Source of the DNA: Cellulomonas sp. Leaf395
GTDB lineage: Bacteria > Actinomycetota > Actinomycetes > Actinomycetales > Cellulomonadaceae
Length of the DNA stretch: 64,000 nt
NCBI RefSeq assembly: GCF_001424125.1
Contig: NZ_LMQI01000001.1
Span: 27,661 to 91,660, forward strand
Direction: 5' to 3'
Shown here: positions 28,043 to 37,274 of the stretch, one piece after another
Numbering within the stretch: position 1 is the stretch's first letter
How the letters are laid out: each line of letters opens with the position of its first letter
Made by a program: the position numbers and the translations under genes
The notes under the pieces: model-generated
The model's input: only the letters and a program-made list of their open reading frames with translations
Told to the model about the DNA's origin: nothing
Databases searched by the model: none

Positions 28043-28597
28043 ATGTCGAGCCCGGCGCGTCCACCCGTCCCCGGGGGCGTCCCATCGCCGCCGGGCGGTC
28101 ACCCGCTGCGCATCGACCCCCGCCACAGCATCACCCGGGTTCCCTCCATCCCTCTGCCGGTGGTCGACGAGACCTCCGCGGGCGGCATCGTCGTCAGCCG
28201 TCGCGAGGGTGTCGACCACGCCGCGGTCATCGCGCGCCGCAACCGCGCGGGCCGCCTCGAGTGGTGCCTGCCGAAGGGTCACCTGGAGGGCGACGAGACC
28301 CCCGAGGAAGCCGCCGTCCGCGAGATCGCGGAGGAGACCGGCATCACCGGGGAGGTCCTGCGCCGGCTCGGGGTCATCGACTACTGGTTCAGCGGCGACG
28401 ACCGTCGGGTGCACAAGGTCGTCCACCACTTCCTGCTCGGCGCGACCGGAGGGTTCCTCACGGTCGAGGGCGACCCGGACGGCGAGGCGGAGGACGCCGC
28501 GTGGATCCCGGTGGCCGAGCTGAACGGGGTGCTCGCGTACCCGAACGAACGGCGGCTCGCCGAGGCAGCACTCGTCGTGCTCGTCGGCGAGGGATGA
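28043..28597 (+). CDS. NUDIX hydrolase (MutT4-like)
   Basis: 184 residues from ATG 28043. The full Nudix box GHLEGDETPEEAAVREIAEE continues TGI. A Pro-rich N-terminal tail of about 50 residues precedes VDETSAGGIVVSR. The family hydrolyses nucleoside diphosphate derivatives; the Mtb gene in this position is mutT4. The substrate is not predictable. It starts a rightward operon: each of the next two genes overlaps its predecessor by 4 bp. Confidence 0.93.
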   Translation: MSSPARPPVPGGVPSPPGGHPLRIDPRHSITRVPSIPLPVVDETSAGGIVVSRREGVDHAAVIARRNRAGRLEWCLPKGHLEGDETPEEAAVREIAEETGITGEVLRRLGVIDYWFSGDDRRVHKVVHHFLLGATGGFLTVEGDPDGEAEDAAWIPVAELNGVLAYPNERRLAEAALVVLVGEG

Positions 28598-30729
28598 GCG
28601 CCCCCTCGCGACGACGCCGGGTGCTCAGTGCGGCCCTGGCTCTCGTCGGCGCCGTCGCGCTCGTCGTCCCCGTCAGCGGTGCCGCCGTCACGCCGACTCC
28701 GGCCCCGAGCCCGGACCCGGACCTCCCGGTCACCGTGCAGATCACCGAGGTGGCGCCGAGCGTGCTGCGCCCGGGTGAGGACCTGCACGTCAAGGCCACC
28801 CTGCGCAACGACGGCGACGAGGTGATCGACGAGCCCAGCGCGGCTCTCCGGATCAGTCGGTTCCGCATCAGCGTGCGTGCAGATCTGGACGCGTGGACGT
28901 CTGCGGGGACCACCGGGCTGAGCCGCATGAGGCGCGACGCCACCGCGCCGGTCGCCGAACCGCTCCAGCCCGGTGCGAGCGTGGCGGTCGAGCTGGTTGT
29001 CCTCGCGGCGGACGTCGACCTGCTGGCCGGGGCCGACACGTGGGGGCCGCGCGGCCTCGTGGTCGAGGCGCTCGACGGCACGACCCGGGTCGGCATCCAG
29101 CGCACGTTCCTGCTGTGGCTCCCCACCGACGACGTGCCGCGCACCCCGGTCTCCGTGCTGGTGCCGGTGGTCGGTCCGCCGTCGGCGCCAGCGCAGGGCG
29201 GCACCGAGCCGAGCGAGGCCACCGTCGCCGGGCTCGACGAGCTGACCCGCCCGGGTGGACGGCTGCGTGACCTCGCCGCGGCTGTCGCGGTCGCACCCCA
29301 GATCGGCGTCGCCGTCGACCCGGCGCTGCTCGCCGCGGCGTCCGCCGGGACGCTCGGGACGCAGGCCTGGGCGACCGAGCTCACCGACGAGCTCCGCGAC
29401 CATGATGTCGTCGCGCTGCCGTGGTCCGACCCGGACATCGCCGCAGCGGCGCACGGTGACCACCCGGACCTCGTCCAGCTCGCGCTGGAGCGCACCGCGC
29501 AGGCGGGCATCCCTGGCCTGTCGGCGCCGTCGGGGCTGCTGTGGGCGCCGGGTGCCGGGCTGCCGGACCAGACGACCGCCGCCGTGACCTCCCAGGTCGG
29601 CGCGGACGCGATCGTCCTGCCACCGACCACGAGCGACGAGACCGACGACGACACGGACACCCCCGGCGCCGCCCAGCGGGTGCAGACCACCGACGGCCCG
29701 GTCACCGCGTACCGGCCGGACGCGCTGCTCACCCGGCTGTTCACGGCACCGCAGGGGGTCGACGCGGGCGCGACGACCGCCACCACGGTGCAGCGATCCC
29801 TCGCCGAGCTCGCCGTCATCACGCGGGAGAGCGAGACCGACCAGCCCCACCTGCTGATCGCCCCCGGACGTGGCTGGGACGCCGACGTGCCGACCGTGAC
29901 CGCGCTGACGACCGCGTTCGCCGAGGCGCCCTGGGTGCGTCTGGCACGGGTCGCGACGCTCCTCGACACGGACGTACCGGACACCCGAGGCACGCTGCCC
30001 ACGAGCGTCGTGAACCCCGACGAGCTGGCACCGGTCAGCGTGCGCGCACTGGCCGAGGCCCGGGCGCGCGCCGTCGCGTTCGCCGGCGTCACCAACGAGC
30101 CGGCCGTCCTGCTGGACGGGGTCGACAACGAGGTCCTCGCACCGCTGTCCGTCGCATGGCGCGTCGACCCCGCCGGACGCGACGCTCTGGTCTCCTCGGT
30201 CGTCGCGGACGTCGATGCCCGCACCACAGGGCTGAGCATCGCCGACGTGAGCGATGTGCGGGTCGTCGCCGCCACGAGCGAGCTGCCCGTCGTCGTGCGC
30301 AACGAGCTCACCGTCCCCGCGACCGTGCTGCTCGCCGTCACCCCGCGCAAGGCGTGCCTCGAAGTGGGCGAGCTCGAGCCCGTCGTCGTGGAGGCGCAGA
30401 GCGAGACCAACGTCCGCGTCCCGCTGCACGCGCGCGCGAACTGCTCGGTCGTCGTCTCCGCCCAGCTCACCGCGACGGACGGCCTCGCCGTGTCGCCGAC
30501 CGTACGGTTCACCGCCCAGGTCGCCCCGACGATCGAGAGCATCGGCACGGTCGTCGTCGGCATCCTGCTGGCGATCGGGCTGGTGCTCGGTATCGTCCGC
30601 ACCGTGCGTCGCGGGCAGAGCGCCCGCCGCGGCGCCCGCACCGAGGCGGAAGCGGGCACGTCGACGACGCTCCCCGTCCTCGGCGGCACCGCCCCCGAGG
30701 ACGACACGAGCGAGCAGGAGACTCGATGA
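28594..30729 (+). CDS. DUF6049-like secreted/membrane protein (Rv3909-like)
   Basis: 711 residues. A signal peptide (about 1-30: RRRVLSAALALVGAVALVV) is followed by a long, mostly beta or mixed extracytoplasmic region with a TVQITEVAPSVLRPGEDL start, and a single C-terminal membrane helix (about 650-672) with a short basic tail. It corresponds in position and type to mycobacterial Rv3909. The function is unknown; the tight coupling to murJ suggests a role in envelope assembly. The ATG overlaps the NUDIX stop, and the stop overlaps murJ. Confidence 0.85.
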   Translation: MSAPSRRRRVLSAALALVGAVALVVPVSGAAVTPTPAPSPDPDLPVTVQITEVAPSVLRPGEDLHVKATLRNDGDEVIDEPSAALRISRFRISVRADLDAWTSAGTTGLSRMRRDATAPVAEPLQPGASVAVELVVLAADVDLLAGADTWGPRGLVVEALDGTTRVGIQRTFLLWLPTDDVPRTPVSVLVPVVGPPSAPAQGGTEPSEATVAGLDELTRPGGRLRDLAAAVAVAPQIGVAVDPALLAAASAGTLGTQAWATELTDELRDHDVVALPWSDPDIAAAAHGDHPDLVQLALERTAQAGIPGLSAPSGLLWAPGAGLPDQTTAAVTSQVGADAIVLPPTTSDETDDDTDTPGAAQRVQTTDGPVTAYRPDALLTRLFTAPQGVDAGATTATTVQRSLAELAVITRESETDQPHLLIAPGRGWDADVPTVTALTTAFAEAPWVRLARVATLLDTDVPDTRGTLPTSVVNPDELAPVSVRALAEARARAVAFAGVTNEPAVLLDGVDNEVLAPLSVAWRVDPAGRDALVSSVVADVDARTTGLSIADVSDVRVVAATSELPVVVRNELTVPATVLLAVTPRKACLEVGELEPVVVEAQSETNVRVPLHARANCSVVVSAQLTATDGLAVSPTVRFTAQVAPTIESIGTVVVGILLAIGLVLGIVRTVRRGQSARRGARTEAEAGTSTTLPVLGGTAPEDDTSEQETR

Positions 30730-32372
30730 CCGACGACGGCACGCGCCGCGGCGCTGCCCTCATGGCCTCGGGAACCGCCGCCTCGCGCATGCTGGGGCTG
30801 CTGCGCGCCATGGTCATGGCCAGCGCGATCGGCGCGACCGGTCAGGCCGCCGACGCGTTCGCGGTGGCCAACAAGCTGCCCAACGTCCTGTACATGCTCC
30901 TCATCGGCGGGGTGCTCAACGCGATCCTCGTGCCTCAGGTCGTGCGCGCCTACAAGCGCCAAGCGGGCCAGGAGTACGTCGACCGCCTGCTGACGGTCGG
31001 CTTCGCGATCCTGGCCGGCACGACGGTGGTCCTGACGCTCCTCGCACCGGTTCTCGTGGACCTGTACTCGGACTTCGGCAACCCGGCGCAGGATGCGCTC
31101 GCGACCACGTTTGCCTACTGGTGCATCCCGCAGCTGTTCTTCTACGGCGCGTACGGGTTGCTCGGCCAGGTCCTCAACGCGCGCGGGTCGTTCGGGCCGT
31201 ACATGTGGGCGCCCGCGGTCAACAACATCGTCGCGATCATCGGGTTCGGTGTCTTCATCGCCGTCTTCGGGGTGTGGGACACCTCGGGGGTCACGGACGC
31301 CTCGACGTGGACCGGCGGGCAGGTCGCCCTGCTGGCCGGCGCCGCGACCCTCGGCGTGGTCGCCCAGGCCGTCGTGCTCGTCCCGGCCCTGCGCCGTGCC
31401 GGTGTCCACTACCGTCCGCGCTGGGGGCTGCGCGGGTCGGGCCTCGGGACGGCCGGGGGCGTGGCCACCTGGACCCTGGCGGGCCTCGGGGTCGGGCAGC
31501 TCGGGTACCTCGTCGTCTCCAACGTCGCCTCCGCCGCACCGAAGGCCGCCGTCGACGACGGGGTGGCGGCCTCCGCCGTGGCAGGCGTCGGGGCGTACGA
31601 CATCGCGTTCCTCATCTTCATGCTGCCGCACTCGCTGGTGACGGTGTCGCTGGCGACGGCCCTGTTCACCAGGCTGTCGGGCCAGGCGCACGACGCCGAC
31701 GTCGCCGGTGTGCGGGCCACCCTCTCCTCCGGGCTGCGCGTGGTCGGCGTGTTCACCGTGTTCGCGACGGCCGCCATCGCTGTGCTCGCGCTCCCGCTGA
31801 CCCGGGTCATCCTCGTGAAGTCGTCGGAGGGCTCGGCTGACGCGGTCGCGCCCGTGGTGGTCGCGATGGTTCTCGGCCTGCCGGCGTTCGGCGCCTGGTC
31901 GATGTTCCAGCGGGCGTACTACGCGTACGAGGACGCGCGGTCGATGGTGCCGATCCAGGTGGTGATGGCCGCCGTCGTCGGTGTCGGTGCCTGGGCCTCC
32001 CAGATGCTCCTGCGGCCGACGCTCTGGGTCGCCGGAGCGGGTGCTGCCATGACCGTCTCCTACGTCGTGGGGGCAGGCATCGCGCAGTGGCGGCTGCGGC
32101 GACGGCTCGGCGGGATCGACGGTTCCCGCGTCCTGCGGGTGATCGCACGGGCTACCCTCGCCGCGGTGGTGTCGGCCGCCGTCGGCTTCGGTCTGCTGAT
32201 GCTGCTCAGGCTCTGGATGTCCACAGGTCTCGCGGCGTCGATCATCCAGTGTGCTGTCGTGGGTACCGTGATGGCCCTCGTCTACGCCGCCACCCTGCGG
32301 CTCCTGCGCGTGCGGGAGCTGGACGACCTGCTCCTGCCCGCGCTCCGGCGCCTCCGCGGAGGACGCCGCTGA
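30726..32372 (+). CDS. murJ: Lipid II flippase MurJ (MviN)
   Basis: 548 residues with about 14 membrane helices. The N-terminus has ASRMLGLLRAMVMASAIG and DAFAVANKLPNVLYMLLIGG, the MurJ signature, and later PHSLVTVSLATALFTRLS. MurJ flips lipid II for peptidoglycan synthesis. It ends just after the last helix and a short basic tail, unlike Mtb MviN, which continues into a pseudokinase. Here that part is the next gene, 56 bp on. Confidence 0.95.
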   Translation: MTDDGTRRGAALMASGTAASRMLGLLRAMVMASAIGATGQAADAFAVANKLPNVLYMLLIGGVLNAILVPQVVRAYKRQAGQEYVDRLLTVGFAILAGTTVVLTLLAPVLVDLYSDFGNPAQDALATTFAYWCIPQLFFYGAYGLLGQVLNARGSFGPYMWAPAVNNIVAIIGFGVFIAVFGVWDTSGVTDASTWTGGQVALLAGAATLGVVAQAVVLVPALRRAGVHYRPRWGLRGSGLGTAGGVATWTLAGLGVGQLGYLVVSNVASAAPKAAVDDGVAASAVAGVGAYDIAFLIFMLPHSLVTVSLATALFTRLSGQAHDADVAGVRATLSSGLRVVGVFTVFATAAIAVLALPLTRVILVKSSEGSADAVAPVVVAMVLGLPAFGAWSMFQRAYYAYEDARSMVPIQVVMAAVVGVGAWASQMLLRPTLWVAGAGAAMTVSYVVGAGIAQWRLRRRLGGIDGSRVLRVIARATLAAVVSAAVGFGLLMLLRLWMSTGLAASIIQCAVVGTVMALVYAATLRLLRVRELDDLLLPALRRLRGGRR

Positions 32373-32428
32373 GCGGGCACGTCTAGCATTCAGGTGTTCT
32401 GGTGCGGGTTCTCGACATGGAGGTGCTG

Positions 32429-34333
32429 GTGAGCGAGGTCGTCGGACGGGGCACGGTGCTCGCGGGCCGCTACCGCGTGCTGTCCCCGGTGGTGTCCGAC
32501 CTCGCGGGCGCCAGCGCCTGGCAGGCCACGGACCAGATCCTCGACCGCCCCGTCCGCGTCCGCATCCTCGAGCACGGTGCCGTCGCCCCCGCGCTCGACG
32601 CCGCCCGTCGCGCCGCCCTCGTCACCGACGGCCGCCTGGTGCGCGTGCTCGACGTCGGCACCCACGAGGGCTACGGCTATGTGGTGTCCGAGCAGCTCGT
32701 CGGGCAGTCCCTGGCGCGTCTCGTGGCGCAGGGCCCGCTGACCGCCGACCAGGCCCGCGCCGTCGTCGGCGAGGCCGCGTCCGCGCTGGAGATCGCCCGT
32801 CGCCGCGGCGTGCACCACCTGGCTCTGCGTCCGTCCGTCCTGCACGTGAGCCCCGACGGCCGCGTGCTCGTCAGTGGCCTCGCGCTCGACGCCGCCCTGC
32901 TCGGGGACTCCGGCGGTGACGCCCGCTCGACCACGCGTGCCGACGCCGTCGGCCTCGTCCGCCTGCTGTACGCCGCCCTCACCGGCCTCTGGCCCGCCGA
33001 CCCGCGCGCGCCGCAGACCCCGGGAGGGGAGACGCTGCCGCCGGCGCCCATCGTCAACGGCGCCCCCGTCGCACCCGCTGACCTCGTCGCCGGGGTGCCC
33101 AACGACCTCGACACGCTCTGCGTCGTGACGCTCGGCCCCAACGACGACGGCCCGCACAGCCCGGGCGAGCTGGTGCGCGAGCTCGAGCCGTGGGGCGAGA
33201 TCCGTGCGTCCGTCGCCGAGACCGCCACCCTCGGAGGTCCCGCGACGGCGAAGTTCCCCCCGACGGGTGCCGCCGCGCCCGGCGGCGGGATCCCGGTGCC
33301 GGCCGAGAACGACGACCAGGACACCGCGCCGGTGACCGTACAGCGCCAGTCCGTGCGGACCGCTTTCGCGCAGCAGGATCCCCCCGGGGCCAACCGACCC
33401 GGCACACCCCCACCGGCGACACCCTCGCGGGCGACCGGGCTCGGCGCGGTCCCCTCCGACACCGAGACACCTCCCCTCGGTCAGCCCGTCATCACGCCTC
33501 CCCCCTACGAGCAGGCGGCCCCCCCGCCGCCCGTGGTCCCGGCGGTCGTCCGGCGATCCGTCTCCCAGGCGACGGCACCGCCCCCTCCACCCCCCACGCC
33601 ATCCCCCTCTCCTCCGGACTCTCCGTCCGACGAACCTCTGGAGGCGTTCGGCTTCAGCGACGTCATCGGGGCCGAGACCGGTCCGACCAGCACCCGGCGG
33701 TCCGACCCGACCGCGCTGATCCTGATCATCGTCGTGATCGCCGTCATCATCGGCGTCGTCCTCGCCTTCAGGGCGCTGTTCGCCTCGCTCGACCCCAGCG
33801 GGTCGCCTGCGGACACGGACCCGTCGCCCAGCGCGTCGGCCCCTGCCGTCGCGGGCGAGCCGACGCCGGAGCCGTCGGCTCCCGAGGCGGCCGCCCCGCC
33901 TGCCGGCCCGCCGGTCATCGCCTCCACCACGTCCATCGACCCGTCCGACGCCGACGGTGAGCACCAGGAGGACGTCGCCAAGGCGTACGACGGCGACCCC
34001 TCGACGTTCTGGTACACCCAGACGTACAAGCGGGACGACTTCGCCGGGTTCAAGGACGCCGTCGGCTACGCCATCACCCTGACCCAGAAGACGACCGTCA
34101 GCACCGTCACGCTGCGGACCAACAGCAACGGCGGGAACGTCGAGATCAGGGCCACGGACGCGTCGAACCCCACCGCCGGACCCGTCCTGGCGTCCGGAGC
34201 GTTCGGCCCGGAGACCGTCTTCACGCTCAACCCCGCCACCGAGACCCAGTCGCTCGTCCTGTGGATCACCCAGCTCCCGACAGCCGCCGACGGTGGCTTC
34301 CGGCTCGAGCTGACGGAGATCGCCCTGTCCTGA
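32429..34333 (+). CDS. Membrane-anchored pseudokinase with C-terminal discoidin-like domain
   Basis: 634 residues from GTG 32429, chosen because GGAGG lies 5 bp upstream; GTG 32402 is an in-frame alternative. The kinase-like domain (about 1-260) begins VLAGRYRVLSPVVSD. The usual VAxK Lys is replaced (VRVRILE), HRDLKPSN by HLALRPSVLHVS, and DFG by SGLALD, so catalysis is unlikely. A Pro-rich linker, one membrane helix (about 428-452) and an extracellular galactose-binding-like domain (YDGDPSTFWYTQ and a terminal LELTEIALS) follow. It matches the C-terminal half of mycobacterial MviN, whose phosphorylated form binds FhaA. A role in regulating MurJ is inferred. Confidence 0.9.
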   Translation: MSEVVGRGTVLAGRYRVLSPVVSDLAGASAWQATDQILDRPVRVRILEHGAVAPALDAARRAALVTDGRLVRVLDVGTHEGYGYVVSEQLVGQSLARLVAQGPLTADQARAVVGEAASALEIARRRGVHHLALRPSVLHVSPDGRVLVSGLALDAALLGDSGGDARSTTRADAVGLVRLLYAALTGLWPADPRAPQTPGGETLPPAPIVNGAPVAPADLVAGVPNDLDTLCVVTLGPNDDGPHSPGELVRELEPWGEIRASVAETATLGGPATAKFPPTGAAAPGGGIPVPAENDDQDTAPVTVQRQSVRTAFAQQDPPGANRPGTPPPATPSRATGLGAVPSDTETPPLGQPVITPPPYEQAAPPPPVVPAVVRRSVSQATAPPPPPPTPSPSPPDSPSDEPLEAFGFSDVIGAETGPTSTRRSDPTALILIIVVIAVIIGVVLAFRALFASLDPSGSPADTDPSPSASAPAVAGEPTPEPSAPEAAAPPAGPPVIASTTSIDPSDADGEHQEDVAKAYDGDPSTFWYTQTYKRDDFAGFKDAVGYAITLTQKTTVSTVTLRTNSNGGNVEIRATDASNPTAGPVLASGAFGPETVFTLNPATETQSLVLWITQLPTAADGGFRLELTEIALS

Positions 34334-34342
34334 CGCGGGTCC

Positions 34343-34368
34343 GGAACAGAACCCGCCTAGGATCGGTT
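34343..34368 (+). promoter_or_regulatory. SigR/SigH-type promoter of trxBA
   Basis: GGAAC at 34343-34347, 18 bp, then GTT at 34366-34368. This is the GGAAY-N18-GTT consensus of the thiol-oxidative-stress ECF sigma factor SigR (Streptomyces) or SigH (mycobacteria), which is known to drive trxBA. A TAGGAT (34358-34363) within it could also serve a vegetative promoter. Confidence 0.75.
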
Positions 34369-34424
34369 GATCCCGTCAGCCCCCGCCGGACGTCTCCGGC
34401 ACGCCGAACACGCAAGGACCTCAC

Positions 34425-35420
34425 GTGACCGACCTGTCCACCACCGTCCGCGATCTCGTCATCGTCGGATCGGGTCCTGCGGGCTACACCGCCGCGATCT
34501 ACGCGGCCCGAGCCGGCCTGGCCCCCCTGGTGATCGCCGGGTCCGTCACGGCCGGCGGTGCCCTGATGAACACCACCGAGGTGGAGAACTTCCCCGGGTT
34601 CCCCGACGGCATCCAGGGTCCCGAGCTGATGGAAGGCCTGCAGAAGCAGGCCGAGAAGTTCGGTGCCGAGGTGCTGTGGGACGACGCGTCCGTGCTCGAC
34701 CTCGACGGCGACGTCAAGACGATCCAGACTCTCGGCGGCGAGACGTTCCAGGCACGCGCGGTCATCCTGGCCACCGGTTCCGCGTACCGCGAGCTCGGCC
34801 TCGACGACGAGAAGCGGATGTCCGGCCGCGGCGTCTCCTGGTGTGCCACGTGCGACGGGTTCTTCTTCCGCGACCAGGAGATCATCGTGGTCGGCGGCGG
34901 CGACTCCGCGGTCGAGGAGGCCACCTTCCTGACCCGGTTCGGCAAGCGCGTCACTCTCGTGCACCGCCGTGACCACCTGCGTGCCTCCAAGATCATGGCG
35001 GACCGCGCCGCGAACGACCCGAAGATCGAGTTCGCGTGGAACAGCGAGGTCGTCGCCATCCACGGGGAGAACAAGGTCACCGGCGTCACGCTGCGGGACA
35101 CCGTCACCGGTGAGACGCGCGAGCACCCCGCCACCGGCGTGTTCGTCGCCATCGGCCACGTGCCGCGCTCCGAGCTGCTGCGCGGGCAGGTCGACCTCGA
35201 CGAGGACGGGTACGTCCAGGTCGTCGGCCGCACCACCGCCACCAACCTGACCGGCGTCTTCGCGTGCGGTGACCTGGTTGACCACACCTACCGGCAGGCC
35301 ATCACCGCTGCCGGCTCGGGCTGCGCTGCCGCGCTCGACGCCCAGAGCTTCCTTGCTTCGCTGGCCGACCTGGCCCACGCCGTCCCGCCCACCGAGGGCC
35401 TGTACTTCGAGGAGAGCTGA
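34425..35420 (+). CDS. trxB: Thioredoxin reductase
   Basis: 331 residues. The FAD-binding start is [20 protein letters not shown], the redox motif is WCATC with Cys140 and Cys143, the NADPH site is [15 protein letters not shown], and the C-terminal FAD end is [21 protein letters not shown]. It reduces thioredoxin with NADPH. It is cotranscribed with trxA, 6 bp downstream, behind a SigR-type promoter. Confidence 0.98.
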   Translation: MTDLSTTVRDLVIVGSGPAGYTAAIYAARAGLAPLVIAGSVTAGGALMNTTEVENFPGFPDGIQGPELMEGLQKQAEKFGAEVLWDDASVLDLDGDVKTIQTLGGETFQARAVILATGSAYRELGLDDEKRMSGRGVSWCATCDGFFFRDQEIIVVGGGDSAVEEATFLTRFGKRVTLVHRRDHLRASKIMADRAANDPKIEFAWNSEVVAIHGENKVTGVTLRDTVTGETREHPATGVFVAIGHVPRSELLRGQVDLDEDGYVQVVGRTTATNLTGVFACGDLVDHTYRQAITAAGSGCAAALDAQSFLASLADLAHAVPPTEGLYFEES

Positions 35421-35426
35421 CAGCAG

Positions 35427-35759
35427 ATGAGCACCACCACCCCCGTCACCGACGAGACGTTCCAGTCCGAGGTCCTCGAGTCGGAGATCCCCGTGATCGT
35501 CGACTTCTGGGCCCCCTGGTGCGGGCCGTGCCGCATGGTCGCGCCGGTGCTCGAGGAGCTCGCCGCGCAGTACGAGGGCCGCGTGAAGATCGTCAAGCTC
35601 AACTCCGACGAGAACCCGAAGGTCACGGGTGACTACGGCGTCGTGTCGATCCCGACGCTGAACTTCTACTCCGGCGGCGAGCTGGTGAAGTCCGTCATCG
35701 GCGCACGGCCGAAGTCGATGATCTCCGAGGACATCGAGAGCGTGCTCGCCACGGTCTGA
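35427..35759 (+). CDS. trxA: Thioredoxin
   Basis: 110 residues with FWAPWCGPCRM (Cys32, Cys35) and the cis-Pro segment VVSIPTLNFY. It is a general cytosolic disulfide reductant and the substrate of the adjacent TrxB. A clear hairpin terminator follows 11 bp after the stop. Confidence 0.98.
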   Translation: MSTTTPVTDETFQSEVLESEIPVIVDFWAPWCGPCRMVAPVLEELAAQYEGRVKIVKLNSDENPKVTGDYGVVSIPTLNFYSGGELVKSVIGARPKSMISEDIESVLATV

Positions 35760-35770
35760 TCCTCGCTCCG

Positions 35771-35800
35771 AGAGCCCCTGCCACGCGGCGGGGGCTCTCG
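35771..35800 (+). terminator. Terminator after trxA
   Basis: GAGAGCCCCTGCC pairs with GGCGGGGGCTCTC (13 bp, one G-T) around the loop ACGC. A short TCGTG rather than a T run follows. Confidence 0.8.
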
Positions 35801-35853
35801 TGTCGATGGGACAGTGCGCGGCGCACGCCGACTCCCGTGCGAAACTCGGCTGC

Positions 35854-37200
35854 ATGACTGAGCATCCGGTTCCCGACGGCGAGACGTCGGGCCCCCCCAC
35901 GTCCTCCGCCGCCGGCACCGGAACGCGCCTCGACCGCTGGCTCGGCTCGTACGCCGAACGCACCCACGGGATGCGGTCCAGCGAGATCCGCGCCCTGTTC
36001 GCCGTCGCCAACCGCCCCGAGGTCGTCTCGCTCGCCGGCGGCATGCCGTTCCTCGAGGGCCTGCCCCTGGACATCCTCGGTGACCTGGCCCAACGCGTCG
36101 TCGCCACCCGCGGCCTCCAGGCGCTGCAGTACGGCTCCGGTCAGGGCGACGAGACCCTGCGCGAGCAGATCCTCGAGGTCATGGCCCTCGAAGGGATCGA
36201 CGCACACCCCGACGACGTCGTCGTCACCACCGGCTCCCAGCAGGCGCTCGACCTGGTCACCCGCATCTTCATCGACCCGGGCGACGTCGTCGTCGCGGAG
36301 GCCCCCTCCTACGTCGGCGCGCTCGGAGTGTTCCGGGCGTACCAGGCAGACGTCGTGCACGTCCCCATCGACGCCGACGGACTGATCCCGGAAGCGCTCG
36401 AGTCGACGCTCGCCGGCCTCGCCCGCGAGGGGCGCCGGGTCAAGTTCCTCTACACCGTGCCCAACTTCCACAACCCCGCCGGCGTCTCGCTCTCCGTCGA
36501 GCGCCGCCCGCAGATCCTCGAGATCGCGCGCCGCTACGGCGTGCTCGTGCTCGAGGACAACCCGTACGGTCTGCTCGGATTCTCCACCGATCCGGTCCCC
36601 GCGCTGCGGTCCCTCGACGACGAGGGCGTGCTCTACCTCGGGTCGTTCTCCAAGACGTTCGCTCCCGGCTACCGCGTCGGCTGGGTCGTCGCTCCGCACG
36701 CCGTCCGCGAGAAGCTGGTCCTGGCCAGCGAGTCCTCGATCCTCTGCCCGTCGAACGCATCGCAGATCGCGATCTCGACCTACCTGTCCACCTGCGACTG
36801 GCGAGGTCAGATCAAGTCGTACCGCGAGCAGTACCGTGAGCGGCGCGACGCCATGATCTCCGCGCTCACCGAGCACCTTCCCGAGGCGTCGTGGAACGTC
36901 CCCGACGGCGGTTTCTACACCTGGGTCCGGCTTCCTGACGGTCTCGACGCCAAGGACATGCTGCCGCGGGCGGTCACCGCCCGGGTCGCGTACGTTCCGG
37001 GCACCGCCTTCTACTTCGACGGCTCCGGTGCCGACCACATGCGGCTCTCCTTCTGCTACCCCACCCCCGACCGCATCCGCGAGGGTGTCCGGCGGCTCGC
37101 CGGAGTCATCGCCGGCGAGCGCGAGCTCGTCGAGCTGTTCGGCACCACGGGGTCGGCCGGTCATGGAGATGTGCAACAGCCCGGTCCGGATGTCGCCTGA
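35854..37200 (+). CDS. PLP-dependent aminotransferase (class I/II, LysN/AadAT-like)
   Basis: 448 residues from ATG 35854. The fold type I features are VVSLAGGMPFLEGLP, LQYGSGQGDETLREQI, the NPAG motif in NFHNPAGVSLS, the LEDNPYGLL Asp/Tyr pair and the PLP lysine in YLGSFSKTFAPGYRVGW. There is no GntR domain, so it is not a MocR regulator. Relatives act on 2-aminoadipate or branched and aromatic amino acids; the substrate is undetermined. It occupies the place where some actinobacteria have a CwlM-type amidase. Confidence 0.9.
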   Translation: MTEHPVPDGETSGPPTSSAAGTGTRLDRWLGSYAERTHGMRSSEIRALFAVANRPEVVSLAGGMPFLEGLPLDILGDLAQRVVATRGLQALQYGSGQGDETLREQILEVMALEGIDAHPDDVVVTTGSQQALDLVTRIFIDPGDVVVAEAPSYVGALGVFRAYQADVVHVPIDADGLIPEALESTLAGLAREGRRVKFLYTVPNFHNPAGVSLSVERRPQILEIARRYGVLVLEDNPYGLLGFSTDPVPALRSLDDEGVLYLGSFSKTFAPGYRVGWVVAPHAVREKLVLASESSILCPSNASQIAISTYLSTCDWRGQIKSYREQYRERRDAMISALTEHLPEASWNVPDGGFYTWVRLPDGLDAKDMLPRAVTARVAYVPGTAFYFDGSGADHMRLSFCYPTPDRIREGVRRLAGVIAGERELVELFGTTGSAGHGDVQQPGPDVA

Positions 37201-37274
37201 CCTGCGGTTTCGTCCCGTCACACCGTCGCTCACCCCGTCACCGTCGCTCGCCCCCTCATCGGAGTCCACTCACC

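Noticed and set aside
28458..31691. A 1,077-codon minus-strand frame over the NUDIX, DUF6049-like and murJ genes
   Set aside because: Serine- and arginine-rich shadow of conserved plus-strand genes, with no RBS or recognisable motif.
32402..32428. Earlier GTG start for the pseudokinase
   Set aside because: A GGAGG correctly spaced for GTG 32429 lies inside the longer reading.
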